Assembly: GCA_964583605.1 (NCBI GenBank)
Contig: CAZOWL010000013.1
Span: 1-59,830, forward strand
Reading direction: 5' to 3'
DNA length: 59,830 nucleotides
Origin: CAZOWL01 sp964583605
GTDB lineage: Bacteria; Pseudomonadota; Gammaproteobacteria; Chromatiales; Chromatiaceae
The translations under genes and the position numbers were made by a program. The notes beneath the pieces are model-generated. The model saw nothing but the letters and a program-made list of their open reading frames with translations, ran no database searches and was not told where the DNA came from. How positions within the stretch are numbered: the first letter of the stretch is position 1; each line of letters begins with the position of its first letter. Shown here piece after piece: positions 34,382 to 44,039 of the stretch.

Positions 34382-35572
34382 GTGCCCATTCAACGCGTCC
34401 TGACCAGCGGCCGCGTGCCGGTCAAGATCTACACCGACGATGTCGACGAGAGCGCTGTCGCGCAGCTCGAGAATGTCGCCAAGCTGGCATTTGTGCACCA
34501 TCACATCGCGGCGATGCCCGACGTCCATTGGGGGCTGGGCGCGACGATTGGCTCGGTCATTCCGACCGTTGGCGCCATCATCCCCGCCGCCGTCGGGGTT
34601 GATATCGGCTGCGGGATGAGTGCGCTGCGTCTGTCGTTGACGGCCGATCGGCTGCCGGATTCGCTTGCGCGCGTGCGTGCCCAGATCGAGCGCGATGTAC
34701 CGGTCGGCATGGCCGGACACCCGGATGGGCGCTGGTGCGAGGAGGGGCTGGCGCGGGTCGCCCCGGGGCTCAAGCCGATCCTGGAGAAACATCCCAAGCT
34801 CTCTGCGCGATGGCAGAGCCAGCTGGGCAGCCTCGGTGGCGGGAACCACTTCATCGAGCTGTGTCTCGACGAGGAGAGCCGAGCTTGGATCATGTTGCAT
34901 TCAGGATCCCGCGGCATCGGCAACCGGATCGGCCAGCACTTCATCGCGCTAGCCAAGCGCGAGATGGAGCGCCGGCAGATCCGGCTGCCTGACGTGAACC
35001 TGGCCTACCTACCGGAGGGTAGCCAGCACTTCGGTGATTATGTGGAGGCGGTAGGCTGGGCGCAGGACTATGCGCTCGAGAACCGCCGCCAGATGATGCG
35101 CTTGATCCTGGGCGCCTTGCGCCATCTAGTGCGGCTGAACGAGCTCCCTGCCTTCGAGGTCACCGACGAGGCAATCGAGTGTCACCACAACTATGTCGCG
35201 CGTGAGCGCCATTACGGCAAGGAGTGCTACCTGACGCGCAAGGGCGCGATCCGGGCGCGCGAGGGTGACCTTGGCATCATCCCGGGGAGTATGGGCGCGC
35301 GCTCCTATATCGTGCGTGGCAAGGGTCGCGCCGAGGCCTTCTGCTCCTGCTCGCATGGGGCTGGGCGCCGGATGAGCCGCGGCGAGGCCGTGCGCCGCTA
35401 CACGAGAAAGGATCTGGAGCAGCAGACCGCCGGCGTCGAGTGCCGGAAGGACAAGGGCGTCCTGGACGAGATACCGGCGGCGTACAAGGACATCGACACC
35501 GTCATGGCGCATCAGACGGACCTAGTCGAGGTCGTGCACACATTGAAGCAGGTCATGACCGTCAAGGGCTGA
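34382..35572 (+). CDS. rtcB: RNA-splicing ligase RtcB
   Basis: Joins RNA 2',3'-cyclic phosphate or 3'-phosphate ends to 5'-OH ends with GTP and Mn. The 396-residue protein has HHIAAMPDVHWGLGATIGSV, GVDIGCGMSA (metal Cys), GGGNHFIE, LHSGSRGIGN, AIECHHNYV and SHGAGRRMSR, whose His is guanylated in the family. The GTG at 34382 after AAGGTA gives the normal N-terminus (MPIQRVLTSGRVPVK); a GTG at 34349 lies inside the repeat and is rejected. No RtcR regulator or RtcA cyclase is next to it. Confidence 0.92.
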   Translation: MPIQRVLTSGRVPVKIYTDDVDESAVAQLENVAKLAFVHHHIAAMPDVHWGLGATIGSVIPTVGAIIPAAVGVDIGCGMSALRLSLTADRLPDSLARVRAQIERDVPVGMAGHPDGRWCEEGLARVAPGLKPILEKHPKLSARWQSQLGSLGGGNHFIELCLDEESRAWIMLHSGSRGIGNRIGQHFIALAKREMERRQIRLPDVNLAYLPEGSQHFGDYVEAVGWAQDYALENRRQMMRLILGALRHLVRLNELPAFEVTDEAIECHHNYVARERHYGKECYLTRKGAIRAREGDLGIIPGSMGARSYIVRGKGRAEAFCSCSHGAGRRMSRGEAVRRYTRKDLEQQTAGVECRKDKGVLDEIPAAYKDIDTVMAHQTDLVEVVHTLKQVMTVKG

Positions 35573-35743
35573 CCTGCGCCGCCGGTCCTGCGATCGAGGT
35601 GCGTCGGGCCGTCTTGACCATGGCGAACGCCGTGGATCGACGGGAATACTCGTTCACGGACGGCGGCATATCGGATCTCATTAGGAGACCGCCGCCACTT
35701 GCTTACTCGCCCTGGCCTCAAGGAAGAAGCAGGGCGAAGCCAT

Positions 35744-36036
35744 TCAAATGCCACCGGTGGCGCCTGGATCGGCGATCCAACCCTCGTGCGGATCCGCGCC
35801 GTCCGGCGCGCCGTAGTCGTCTGGTCTCTGCGTAAAGGCCCAGGCTGCCTGAACGGCGCAGAGGAGGGCATCGAGGTGATCGCCCGCCGGGGTCGTCAAC
35901 CAATTGGCGCGGCGCGCTCACGGAGAGGCCGCAGTGCTGGGTCATCTCGTTGCCTGTGAGCCGGTCGAGCAGCGCGAAGCGGGTCGCATTCGGACAGCGC
36001 GTCTGCAACAGCCTCTGCCACACGCCGCTGAGGCCC
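35744..36036 (-). pseudogene. 3' relic of a DUF429 family gene
   Basis: On the minus strand one frame reads VWQRLLQTRCPNATRFALL and DRLTGNEMTQHCGLS. After a shift at about 35885 another frame reads GDHLDALLCAVQAAWAFTQR and PHEGWIADP up to a TGA at 35744. DxLDAxxCA and the closing EGWI are the end of DUF429 proteins, a family of unknown function. The 5' part is missing and the frame is broken, so it is a remnant. The remainder of the 660-base gap 35573-36234 holds only this and the next relic. Confidence 0.55.
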
Positions 36037-36039
36037 CCC

Positions 36040-36090
36040 GACACCACGCTTGTCTACCCGGCGCACGACTACAATGGTTTGAATCACAGC
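36040..36090 (+). pseudogene. Fragment of an ETHE1-like persulfide dioxygenase / metallo-beta-lactamase gene
   Basis: DTTLVYPAHDYNGLNHS matches the PAHDY signature near the C-terminal metal site of ETHE1-type sulfur dioxygenases. Nothing before or after it in frame belongs to the family, so only about 17 codons survive. It abuts the DUF429 relic on the other strand. Confidence 0.45.
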
Positions 36091-36234
36091 GACGCGGCGC
36101 GATGGACCGCCGGGCGCTTGGCCTACCAGTCAGGAGCGCCTCAGGAGCGCCGCCGCTGGACGGGGCACCGGTGATGGCTTGACGGTGCCGGGAATTCGAT
36201 TCGAGTGACAGGCATATCCTAGGGCGGTATAGCG

Positions 36235-37596
36235 ATGAGCGGCCAATCACCTGCTCCGTTTTTATTCTCGGCCTTGGCGACGGACCTCTATCAGCTGACG
36301 ATGGCCCAGGCCTATTGGCGCGAGGAGATGCATGAGCCGGCCGTGTTTGACCTTTTCGTTCGCGAGCTTCCGCCGCATCGTGCCTTCCTGATTGCGGCGG
36401 GTCTCGAGCATGCCCGCGAGGCCCTCGAGGTCTTCGCGTTCACGGATGATGAGCTGCAGTACCTCGATACGCTCGGTCTGTTCCAACAGGCCTTTCTCGA
36501 CTATCTGGGCGCCCTGCGCTTTTGCGGCGACGTGATCGCTGTGCGTGAGGGTACGCCGCTCTTCGCCGACGAGCCGCTGCTGGAGGTGGTCGCCCCGCTG
36601 CCACAGGCGCAGCTCGTTGAGACCATGCTGATCAATCAGCTGCATCTGCCCACACTGGTCGCCAGCAAGACGGTTCGATTGGTTGCCGCGGCGCAGGGGC
36701 GACCCGTCGTCGACTTCGGTCTGCGACGCGCGCATGGGATCGCGCATGGGATCGAGGCCGGCGTCAAGGCGGCGCGCGCTGCCTACCTCGCTGGGGCCTC
36801 GGGCAGCTCCGATGTGCTGGCGGGACGCGCCTTCGGTCTGCCAGTCTCGGGGACGATGGCCCATAGCTACGTCCTCGCCCATGATGAGGAGCTGGAGAGC
36901 TTTCGCCGCTTTGCCGAGCTCTATCCCGAGACCGTCCTGTTGGTCGATACCTATGACACCCTAGCCGGTGTCGAGAAGGTGATCCAGCTCTCGCGCGAGC
37001 TTGGGCCAGAGTTCCGGGTGCGGGCGATCCGGATCGACTCAGGCGATCTTGCGGGCCTCGCACGCGAGGCCCGCAGGTTGCTCGACGATGCCGGCCTGAG
37101 CCGTGTCACCATCTTCGCCAGCGGCGATCTCGAAGAGGGCCGGATCGCGAAGCTGATCGCGGAGGGTGCGCCGATCGATGGCTTCGGGGTTGGTACCCAT
37201 CTGGTGACCTCGGCCGACGCGCCAAGCCTGAATTGTGCTTACAAATTAGTCGAATATGCCGGAAGCCCGCGGATGAAGTTGTCCTCTGGCAAGGCGACGC
37301 TGCCTGGTCCGAAGCAGGTCTTCCGACGTCATCGGGATGGCCGCGCGACCGGCGACCTGATCGCCCACCGGGACGAGCAGCACGAGGGTATGCCACTGCT
37401 GCAGCCCGTGATGAGAGGAGGACACCGTTTGCCCGAGGCCTCACCCGAGCTGGGCAGGATCCGCGACGATTGTTCTGAGCAGATCGCCGGCCTGCCTGGC
37501 GAAGTCAGGGAGGGCCGCACGGCTTACCCCGTGGCGCACAGCGAGGTCCTTGATCGGGAGGTCCGCCGTCTGACAGCCCTGTTGGCCCCGGCATGA
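36235..37596 (+). CDS. pncB: Nicotinate phosphoribosyltransferase
   Basis: Makes nicotinate mononucleotide from nicotinate and PRPP in NAD salvage. The 453-residue protein has LATDLYQLTMAQAYW, FDLFVRELPPHRAFLIAAGL, DFGLRRAHG (active-site His region), GTMAHSYVLA, LLVDTYDT, IRIDSGDLAGLA, FASGDLEE, GFGVGTHLVTS and KLSSGKATLPG. It is the longer, Gram-positive/mycobacterial PncB2-like form rather than the E. coli type. The ATG at 36235 follows AGGGCGG. Stand-alone gene; convergent with the ABC ATPase that follows. Confidence 0.93.
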   Translation: MSGQSPAPFLFSALATDLYQLTMAQAYWREEMHEPAVFDLFVRELPPHRAFLIAAGLEHAREALEVFAFTDDELQYLDTLGLFQQAFLDYLGALRFCGDVIAVREGTPLFADEPLLEVVAPLPQAQLVETMLINQLHLPTLVASKTVRLVAAAQGRPVVDFGLRRAHGIAHGIEAGVKAARAAYLAGASGSSDVLAGRAFGLPVSGTMAHSYVLAHDEELESFRRFAELYPETVLLVDTYDTLAGVEKVIQLSRELGPEFRVRAIRIDSGDLAGLAREARRLLDDAGLSRVTIFASGDLEEGRIAKLIAEGAPIDGFGVGTHLVTSADAPSLNCAYKLVEYAGSPRMKLSSGKATLPGPKQVFRRHRDGRATGDLIAHRDEQHEGMPLLQPVMRGGHRLPEASPELGRIRDDCSEQIAGLPGEVREGRTAYPVAHSEVLDREVRRLTALLAPA

Positions 37597-37639
37597 CGGC
37601 GACAGCGGTATGCTGTTGAAGTCGTAGCTGCACCGTTGC

Positions 37640-38377
37640 CTACAGGATCTGACTCAAGAACAGCTTGGTGCGCTCCTGCTCGGGCTGCTCGAAGAAGACC
37701 TCCGGCGGTGCTTCCTCGACGATCTCCCCTCCGTCCATGAATATGACCCGGTCGGCGACGGTGCGGGCAAAGCCCATCTCGTGGGTCACGCAGAGCATCG
37801 TCATCCCCTCGCGTGCGAGCTCGACCATGACGTCTAGGACCTCTTTGATCATCTCGGGGTCGAGCGCCGAGGTCGGCTCGTCGAAGAGCATCACGCGCGG
37901 GCTCATGCATAGGCTTCTCGCGATGGCGACGCGCTGCTGCTGGCCACCGGATAGCTGGCCGGGGTATTTGTCTGCCTGCTCCGGGATGCGCACGCGCTCC
38001 AGATAGCGCATCGCCAGCTCCTCGGCCTCGTGCCGTGGCAGCTTGCGGACCCACATGGGTGCCAAGCAGCAGTTTTGCAGCACACTCAGATGCGGAAACA
38101 GGTTGAATTGCTGAAAGACCATGCCGACCTCGCTGCGGACCTGCTCGATCTGCTTGAGGTCTTCGTTGAGCTCGATACCGTCGACGACAATGCGCCCGTG
38201 CTCATGCGTCTCCAAGTGATTGATGCAGCGGATCAGTGTTGACTTTCCGGAACCGGATGGGCCGCAAATGACGATCCGCTCGCCGCGTGCCACGGTCAGA
38301 TCGATACCTTTGAGGACATGGAAGTCGTCGAACCACTTGTGTAGGCCTTGGATCTCGATCATGGGTGGCTCGGTCAT
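37640..38377 (-). CDS. Polar amino acid ABC transporter ATP-binding protein (AapP/GlnQ-like)
   Basis: ATPase subunit, 245 residues, of a polar or general L-amino acid importer. Walker A GPSGSGKST, Q-loop GMVFQQFNLFPHLSV, signature LSGGQQQRVAIARSL, Walker B VMLFDEPTSALDPE, switch His VTHEMGFA. Closest in style to AapP/BztD of proteobacteria. The usual partners (binding protein and two permeases, aapJQM) should be just upstream on this strand, but 38378-38627 contains no coding homology. It is therefore an orphan, left from a lost operon or serving permeases encoded elsewhere. Confidence 0.9.
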   Translation of the reverse strand: MTEPPMIEIQGLHKWFDDFHVLKGIDLTVARGERIVICGPSGSGKSTLIRCINHLETHEHGRIVVDGIELNEDLKQIEQVRSEVGMVFQQFNLFPHLSVLQNCCLAPMWVRKLPRHEAEELAMRYLERVRIPEQADKYPGQLSGGQQQRVAIARSLCMSPRVMLFDEPTSALDPEMIKEVLDVMVELAREGMTMLCVTHEMGFARTVADRVIFMDGGEIVEEAPPEVFFEQPEQERTKLFLSQIL

Positions 38378-38627
38378 AGGCGGGGTGCTCCTGTTCGCCG
38401 TCGTGACTTGGCTCGTTCATCCGCCCTTTTCGGCAGTTTGTCGGCGCGGCCAGCGTTGTCGGCGCGTGCTGCTCACGGCGTGAATTGGTGCCGCTTGCCT
38501 GCCCCCGCTTGCCTGCCACGGGGGCGAAGGTTACGCTTGCTGTCGAGGCATTGACCGACTGATACGACAAAGCCCGAAACTCGGCAAACCATTTGAGTGG
38601 CCGCGGTGGCGGCATCGGAGTCACCCG

Positions 38628-40919
38628 TTGCAGCAGATCGAGCTTAGAACCTCGCGCCGCTCGGCTGGTCGCATGACCCTCTCTCCGGGAGGAGCGTGCT
38701 CGGTCGGAACAGATCCGTCAAGCGATGTGATCCTCGCCGGCGCAGGGGTGCACGCGACGCATGCCCGCCTGCAGCTCGCGGATGGCCAGCTCGTGATCGA
38801 GCCGGAAGGTGAAGCGCCGGTGCGAGTCAATGGCGCCCCGGTCGATGGTCGGGCGGTCGTTGGCGATGGGGACTGGGTCGCGTTCGGCGAGACCCTGATC
38901 CAGGTGCGTCTGCCGCGCGAAACGGCCGCCGATGGGGGAGCGGCCCAGCCTGGGCTCACGATCGCACCGGACGCGCGAAGCGATGAGGTGATTGTGGGGC
39001 GCCTGCCCGGGTGCGGCCTGGCGATCGACTCGCCGCTGATCTCCCGCGAGCATGCTCGGCTGTCTCTGCAGCCCGACGCGGTCTTCGTCGAGGACCTCAA
39101 GAGCACGAACGGGACCTGGGTCAACGGCGAGCGTATTCGTGTCCGAACCCCGCTCCAGCCCGGAGATCGGGTTGCGTTCGCAAGCTTCCTCTTTGCGTTC
39201 ACCGGCGTCTCGCTCGAGCCGGTCGACGCCGGCAATCGCGTCCGAGTCGACGCGCTTGGGCTAACGAGGACGGTTCGCGACCGTGCGACGGGGCAGCCGC
39301 GGCATCTCCTCTACGACATCGATCTCTCGATCCAGCCCGGAGAATTCGTCGCCATCTTTGGCACCAGCGGCTCGGGAAAATCGACGCTCCTCGATGCGCT
39401 GAACGGTCGACGTCCGGCGACGCAGGGCCGGATCACCTACAACGGGACAGACCTCTACCGGTCGTTCGATCTCTTCCGCGCCGGTATCGGCTACGTGCCG
39501 CAGCAGGACATCGTCCATCGCAAGATCAAGGTACGTCGTGCGTTGCGTTACACGGCGCGACTCCGCTTGCCGTCGGATACCTCGGCACCTGAGATGGAAG
39601 CCCTTATCGCGCGTGTGCTGGAGCGCGTCGGGCTCTCGGAGAAGGCCGATCTTGCCGTCGATACGCCCGAGCCGCTGAGCGGTGGGCAGCTCAAGCGCGT
39701 GAGCCTCGCCGTGGAGCTGGTCGCGAACCCCAACATCCTGTTCCTCGATGAGGCGACCAGCGGGCTCGATGCCGGCACCGACAAGCGGATGATGCGCCTC
39801 TTCGCGACCCTTGCCGAAGACGGCAAGACGGTCGTCTGCGTCACGCACAGCCTCGAGAACATTGACGCCTGCCACTTGGTTGCGCTGCTTCATCAGGGCC
39901 ATCTGGTCTACTACGGTCCGCCGCAGGAGGCCGTCGAGCACTTCGGCGTAACGCGCCTGTCCGATGTCTACGAGGTGCTCGAGGGTCAGGACCCGCGCGA
40001 GTGGGCCGAGCGTTTTCGCCGCTCCGAGCAGCATACCCGCTACGTCGAAGCGCGCTTGACGGCGGCACAGGCCTTGACAGCGGCCCGCCAGGACGACACG
40101 CAGGCGCCGGCGACGAGACCGCGGGCGAGGCGGCGATTGCTCGACATCCGCCAGACGCTGACGCTGACGCACCGCTACCTTGACCTGCTGCTTTCCGACC
40201 GGCTGAACCTGCTGGTGTTGCTGCTGCAGGCCCCGTTGATCGCACTCGTCGTCGGCTCGGTCTTCAACATCGATGGGCCGTTGCCGGAACGAGCTGCGGC
40301 CGAGAGTCAGATAAGCTTCGTCTTGGTGCTCTCGGCGATCTGGTTCGGGTGCATCAACTCAGCGCGCGAGATCGTCAAGGAGTTCCCGGTCTATCTCCGC
40401 GAGCGATCGGTAACCGTGACGCTACCGGCCTACTTGCTCAGCAAGCTTTTACCGCTGGCGCTCCTGTGCCTCATCCAATGCGCCAGCTTCCTCGCCATCG
40501 TCACCCTGATGCTCGGCTTCAGCGGCCCCTTCGGCGACCGGCTCTTGGCGCTGTTTCTCGCTGGGCTCGCGGCGACGGCGATGGGCCTGGCCGTGAGCGC
40601 CTTCGTGGACTCCAATGACAAGGCGATCGCCGCCCTTCCGTTGCTGCTGATCCCGCAGTTCATTCTGTCGAATTCGGTCGTGGACCTGTCGGGACCAACC
40701 GAGGTCTTCGCTCGGGTCGCCGTGATCGCCTATTGGGGGATCGATGCGATGCGCTCGACGCTCGACGCCGACCTCCTTGCCCTACGCGATCCGAGCGGAA
40801 CCCCCCTCATCGCTGTGATCGGTGAGTGGGCGCGGGATCTTTACTATCTCGGTGCCCAGGGGGTTGCCTTTCTTGTCATCACCCTCGTCGGGCTGAAACT
40901 CAAGGACCGCAGGATGTAG
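38628..40919 (+). CDS. ABC exporter with two N-terminal FHA domains (Rv1747-like)
   Basis: A 763-residue half-transporter. Two FHA domains (about 3-95 and 115-195; the second has the phosphothreonine-binding signature SREHARL and STNGTWVNG) precede an ABC domain and an ABC-2 membrane domain. The ABC domain has Walker A GTSGSGKST at 245-252, GYVPQQDIV, LSGGQLKRVSLAVEL, ILFLDEATSGLD and VTHSL. The membrane domain (about 520-755) has six hydrophobic segments. The ABC/ABC-2 order and SGLDAGTD resemble ABCG-type exporters. FHA domains imply control by Thr phosphorylation, and a kinase follows 31 bases downstream. Start TTG at 38628; ATG at 38673 would cut into FHA1. Substrate unknown. Confidence 0.88.
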   Translation: MQQIELRTSRRSAGRMTLSPGGACSVGTDPSSDVILAGAGVHATHARLQLADGQLVIEPEGEAPVRVNGAPVDGRAVVGDGDWVAFGETLIQVRLPRETAADGGAAQPGLTIAPDARSDEVIVGRLPGCGLAIDSPLISREHARLSLQPDAVFVEDLKSTNGTWVNGERIRVRTPLQPGDRVAFASFLFAFTGVSLEPVDAGNRVRVDALGLTRTVRDRATGQPRHLLYDIDLSIQPGEFVAIFGTSGSGKSTLLDALNGRRPATQGRITYNGTDLYRSFDLFRAGIGYVPQQDIVHRKIKVRRALRYTARLRLPSDTSAPEMEALIARVLERVGLSEKADLAVDTPEPLSGGQLKRVSLAVELVANPNILFLDEATSGLDAGTDKRMMRLFATLAEDGKTVVCVTHSLENIDACHLVALLHQGHLVYYGPPQEAVEHFGVTRLSDVYEVLEGQDPREWAERFRRSEQHTRYVEARLTAAQALTAARQDDTQAPATRPRARRRLLDIRQTLTLTHRYLDLLLSDRLNLLVLLLQAPLIALVVGSVFNIDGPLPERAAAESQISFVLVLSAIWFGCINSAREIVKEFPVYLRERSVTVTLPAYLLSKLLPLALLCLIQCASFLAIVTLMLGFSGPFGDRLLALFLAGLAATAMGLAVSAFVDSNDKAIAALPLLLIPQFILSNSVVDLSGPTEVFARVAVIAYWGIDAMRSTLDADLLALRDPSGTPLIAVIGEWARDLYYLGAQGVAFLVITLVGLKLKDRRM

Positions 40920-40950
40920 GACCGAGGGTGAGTTGCTGGGGAGAGTTGCC

Positions 40951-42795
40951 ATGTCAGTAGAGGTCGGCGAAAAGCGCTGTCCGAAGTGCGGAGCCCTGAA
41001 CCGGCTCGACGAGCTTCCAGGGCGCGATTACCGCTGCGGCGACTGTGGTCTCGAGCTGGCCCATGCGACGACACTACCTAACGGCGTAATCCGCGAGGTT
41101 GTGGGTTGGCTGCTCGACGTGGGCACCGATGTCAACGACCGCTACCGCGTCACGGGAGTGCTTGGCAAGGGCGGCTTCGGCGTGACCTATCTGGTCGACG
41201 ATCTCCGCCTGCACGGCAAGCGCCGGGCCATGAAGGAGATCCCGGAACTGCTGTTCGATGAGCACGAGACACGTCTTCTCGGACGCTTGAGCCATCCTGC
41301 CATCCCGGATATCACCGACCGCTTCACTGCCGACGGTATGGTCTATCTGGTATTGGAGTTCGGTGGCAACCGAACCCTGCGTATCGAACAGGAGCGACGC
41401 GGGGGACGCATACCGGTCTTCGTCGTCCTGCCGTGGCTTCGCCAGCTTTGCGGTGCGCTCCAGTACCTGCACCAGCAGGATCCGCCGGTGGTGCATCGCG
41501 ATCTGAAGCCGGACAACGTCCTGCTCGATGATAATGATCGCGTCATGCTGATCGACTTCGGCATCGCCAAGGAGGCGACGCCGGATACGGCGACGCGCAC
41601 CATCGGCCGGGCCGTTAGTCATGGCTTCAGCCCCCCAGAGCAGGTGCTGGGCACCGGTACCGATGCCCGGTCCGATGTCTACGCCCTTGGTGCGATCCTC
41701 TACAACCTGGTGACCGGGCGCATGCCGCCTGCGGCGCACGAGCGCGTCAGCGGGGCGGTGCTCGAGCCGCTGTCGACCTATCTGCCGGAGATCCCGCCGC
41801 TGATTGAGACGGCGGTCATGCAGGCACTCGAGCTCAACATCAACCTGCGGCAGCAATCGATCGCGGAGCTGGCGCAGGTGCTGGAGCTGGTCCAGTCCGG
41901 ATCAGACAGCGCCCCGACGGTGAGCGTCGCCGGCCAGACTGGCCCTTCGAACCTGGTCTTGCCGAGCGTGGAGCTGTCCACGTCCCGCTCTCGCCCGGCA
42001 GTGTCGACATCCAGGAGCGTGCGCATCCGGGACAGGGAGCCGCCGCCGGCAGCCCGGCGGAGCGCATGGCCGATCGTCGTCACGCTTGCGGCGCTCGTAC
42101 CGGTGGCCGGGGGGCTTGGGTGGTGGCTTTGGTCGACAAACCGCGTGCCCGATACCGGAATCTCCGGGACGACCAAGCATGACGGCGGCAACGCCGAGGA
42201 ATCTGTTGATGCGAGCGCCGCCTCGCCGGACGCTACTGCTGCAACGGGTGGCGCTGCGCTCGGGTCTGGGGCCTCGCCGGGCGACAACACGGCGGGCATG
42301 ACTGCTGAGGGGCAGGAGCATCTCGGTGCGTCTATGTCCAACGGCCAGCGGTCGGCCACTGTGGCGCCGGCGACGGTCAATGCACCTGCTGTTGCGGCTG
42401 CAGCACCATGGAGGTCCGATGAGCTCCCTTCGGTCTTCTCCGACGAGCAGCAGTTTAAGCAGTCGAGCCAGGTGAGCGCTGTCTCGCGCGACGCCGGCGA
42501 GTCGTTGATGGACCTCTTCGAGAGGCACCGCCGCGAGCACGAGTTGGCCGCACCCACGCAGGACAGCAGCGCCCCGGGCGTGGTCTCCGAGCCGGGCTCG
42601 CCATCGGCTGAGCCACTGCCGAAGACGGCGAAGACCGACCCAAGCCCCCCAGCATCTGCTCCGAAGCCAACGCCGCCCGCGCCGGCCAAGAAGGTCGTCC
42701 AGAGCCCGCCGAAGGCTCGACCGAAGCCAAAAGCGGAGCCGAGCGCCTCCTCCGACTGGGGCTTTGAGTACAAGGGGGCGACCAAGAAGTACTGA
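40951..42795 (+). CDS. Ser/Thr protein kinase with N-terminal zinc ribbon and transmembrane helix
   Basis: A 614-residue bitopic kinase. A zinc ribbon at 10-33 (CPKCGALN...YRCGDCG) leads to a kinase domain at about 64-320: GKGGFGVTYL, MKEIPELLF (Lys), VHRDLKPDNVLL, LIDFGIAKE, GFSPPEQ and SDVYALGAILY. One membrane helix (IVVTLAALVPVAGGLGWWLW) follows, then an Ala/Pro/Lys-rich tail of about 220 residues, presumably periplasmic. ATG at 40951 after GGGGAGAG; the earlier TTG is less likely. It should phosphorylate partners recognised by the FHA domains of the ABC gene upstream. The PP2C at 11883 could reverse it. Confidence 0.9.
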   Translation: MSVEVGEKRCPKCGALNRLDELPGRDYRCGDCGLELAHATTLPNGVIREVVGWLLDVGTDVNDRYRVTGVLGKGGFGVTYLVDDLRLHGKRRAMKEIPELLFDEHETRLLGRLSHPAIPDITDRFTADGMVYLVLEFGGNRTLRIEQERRGGRIPVFVVLPWLRQLCGALQYLHQQDPPVVHRDLKPDNVLLDDNDRVMLIDFGIAKEATPDTATRTIGRAVSHGFSPPEQVLGTGTDARSDVYALGAILYNLVTGRMPPAAHERVSGAVLEPLSTYLPEIPPLIETAVMQALELNINLRQQSIAELAQVLELVQSGSDSAPTVSVAGQTGPSNLVLPSVELSTSRSRPAVSTSRSVRIRDREPPPAARRSAWPIVVTLAALVPVAGGLGWWLWSTNRVPDTGISGTTKHDGGNAEESVDASAASPDATAATGGAALGSGASPGDNTAGMTAEGQEHLGASMSNGQRSATVAPATVNAPAVAAAAPWRSDELPSVFSDEQQFKQSSQVSAVSRDAGESLMDLFERHRREHELAAPTQDSSAPGVVSEPGSPSAEPLPKTAKTDPSPPASAPKPTPPAPAKKVVQSPPKARPKPKAEPSASSDWGFEYKGATKKY

Positions 42796-42827
42796 CCGCA
42801 AGCAACAAGCATGATGGAGAAGCACTG

Positions 42828-43991
42828 ATGAGAACCAGCCGATTCAATCGTATAGACCGGCTCTTACATCCGGCGGCCTTTCTGGTCGCGATCGCTGCGC
42901 TTGTGTCATTCAGCACAGCGGTGCCGGCACAGGGCTATGGTTTTGCCGCACCAGGTGGCTACGGACTCAAGATCTATAAGACGAATTATTCACTGTATCC
43001 GTTCGTTCAGGTCTACTTGCGTACCTTCGACTCTGAGATGCAGCCCCTGGTCAACCTCAATGAGCGCAATATTGGTCTCATGGTGAAGGGTCGGCCTTAC
43101 GATCCAATGAAGCGGCAATATGGTGTGCAGTCGATTCGCCAGCGTGAGGAGGCGACCCGTTCCGTGCTTGTCATCGATGCTAGCGGCTCGATGGCGGCGA
43201 CGAAAGGGCAGGATCCGTTCGATGACGCGCTCAAGGCGGCGGTGCGGTTTATCGAAAGTAAACGGCCTCAGGACGAGGTCGCGGTGTTGGCGATCCGCGA
43301 CACGAAGGATGGTTACGAGGTTGTCTCTCAGTTCGAGCGAGATGAGAAGGCCCTCGCCCGACGCATCGCGGACATCCGCGCCGATGGTATGAAGACTCGC
43401 CTATACGACACGATCGGTGCCGCGCTGCAGATGTGCGCAATGAGTGCGCAGGGCTCGGTGCGCGGCGGCAACTATATCGTGTCCTGCTCGATCGTTGTGA
43501 TGTCCGACGGCAAGGACGAGGGCAGCTCGGTGACGCGTGACGAGCTGATGGCGCGCATTACTAACCTACCGATACCGGTGCCAATCTATTCGCTGGCCTA
43601 TTCGCGCACCGATCCGAGCTTCTTCAAGAATCTCGAGGCCTTGTCAAAGAACTCTTTCGGTATCTACTACAACGTCGGTGAGACGACCGAGCAGATGCAG
43701 CGGATTGTCGAGGCGATTCAGAATATCCTGCAAAGCGATTACGTCGTCATGTTTCGCTCCTACATCGAGCCCGATGGAGAGCGCTATAACGTCAAGATCG
43801 GCGTCGAGTATCCGTCAGGAAGCGGCAAATATATCTACGATGATGCAAGCTTCGAGGCGATCCAGCCCCCGCCGATACCCGAGGTGATTGAGATGATCCA
43901 GATGCTGGACCAAAAGATCCCGGCGGTTCCGGACAGCAATCCCTATTGGGATAGTCCGGCGTTGACGGCGCCTACGGCGTTCGGGCAATAG
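42828..43991 (+). CDS. Exported von Willebrand factor A (VWA) domain protein
   Basis: A 387-residue precursor with signal peptide (FLVAIAALVSFSTAVPAQG), then about 80 residues rich in Tyr/Gly, then a VWA domain at about 108-300. The MIDAS motif is DASGSM, with TRLYDTIGAAL and VVMSDGKDEGSS supplying further residues. VWA domains bind protein partners through a metal ion. The C-terminus is Pro-rich. It starts 32 bases after the kinase stop and belongs to the same operon-like run. Function unknown; it would sit in the periplasm with the kinase tail and the lipoprotein. Confidence 0.85.
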   Translation: MRTSRFNRIDRLLHPAAFLVAIAALVSFSTAVPAQGYGFAAPGGYGLKIYKTNYSLYPFVQVYLRTFDSEMQPLVNLNERNIGLMVKGRPYDPMKRQYGVQSIRQREEATRSVLVIDASGSMAATKGQDPFDDALKAAVRFIESKRPQDEVAVLAIRDTKDGYEVVSQFERDEKALARRIADIRADGMKTRLYDTIGAALQMCAMSAQGSVRGGNYIVSCSIVVMSDGKDEGSSVTRDELMARITNLPIPVPIYSLAYSRTDPSFFKNLEALSKNSFGIYYNVGETTEQMQRIVEAIQNILQSDYVVMFRSYIEPDGERYNVKIGVEYPSGSGKYIYDDASFEAIQPPPIPEVIEMIQMLDQKIPAVPDSNPYWDSPALTAPTAFGQ

Positions 43992-44039
43992 GGCGATTTC
44001 TAGGAAGGATTCGGTTTGGGCATTTGGAGGAATCAGCTG

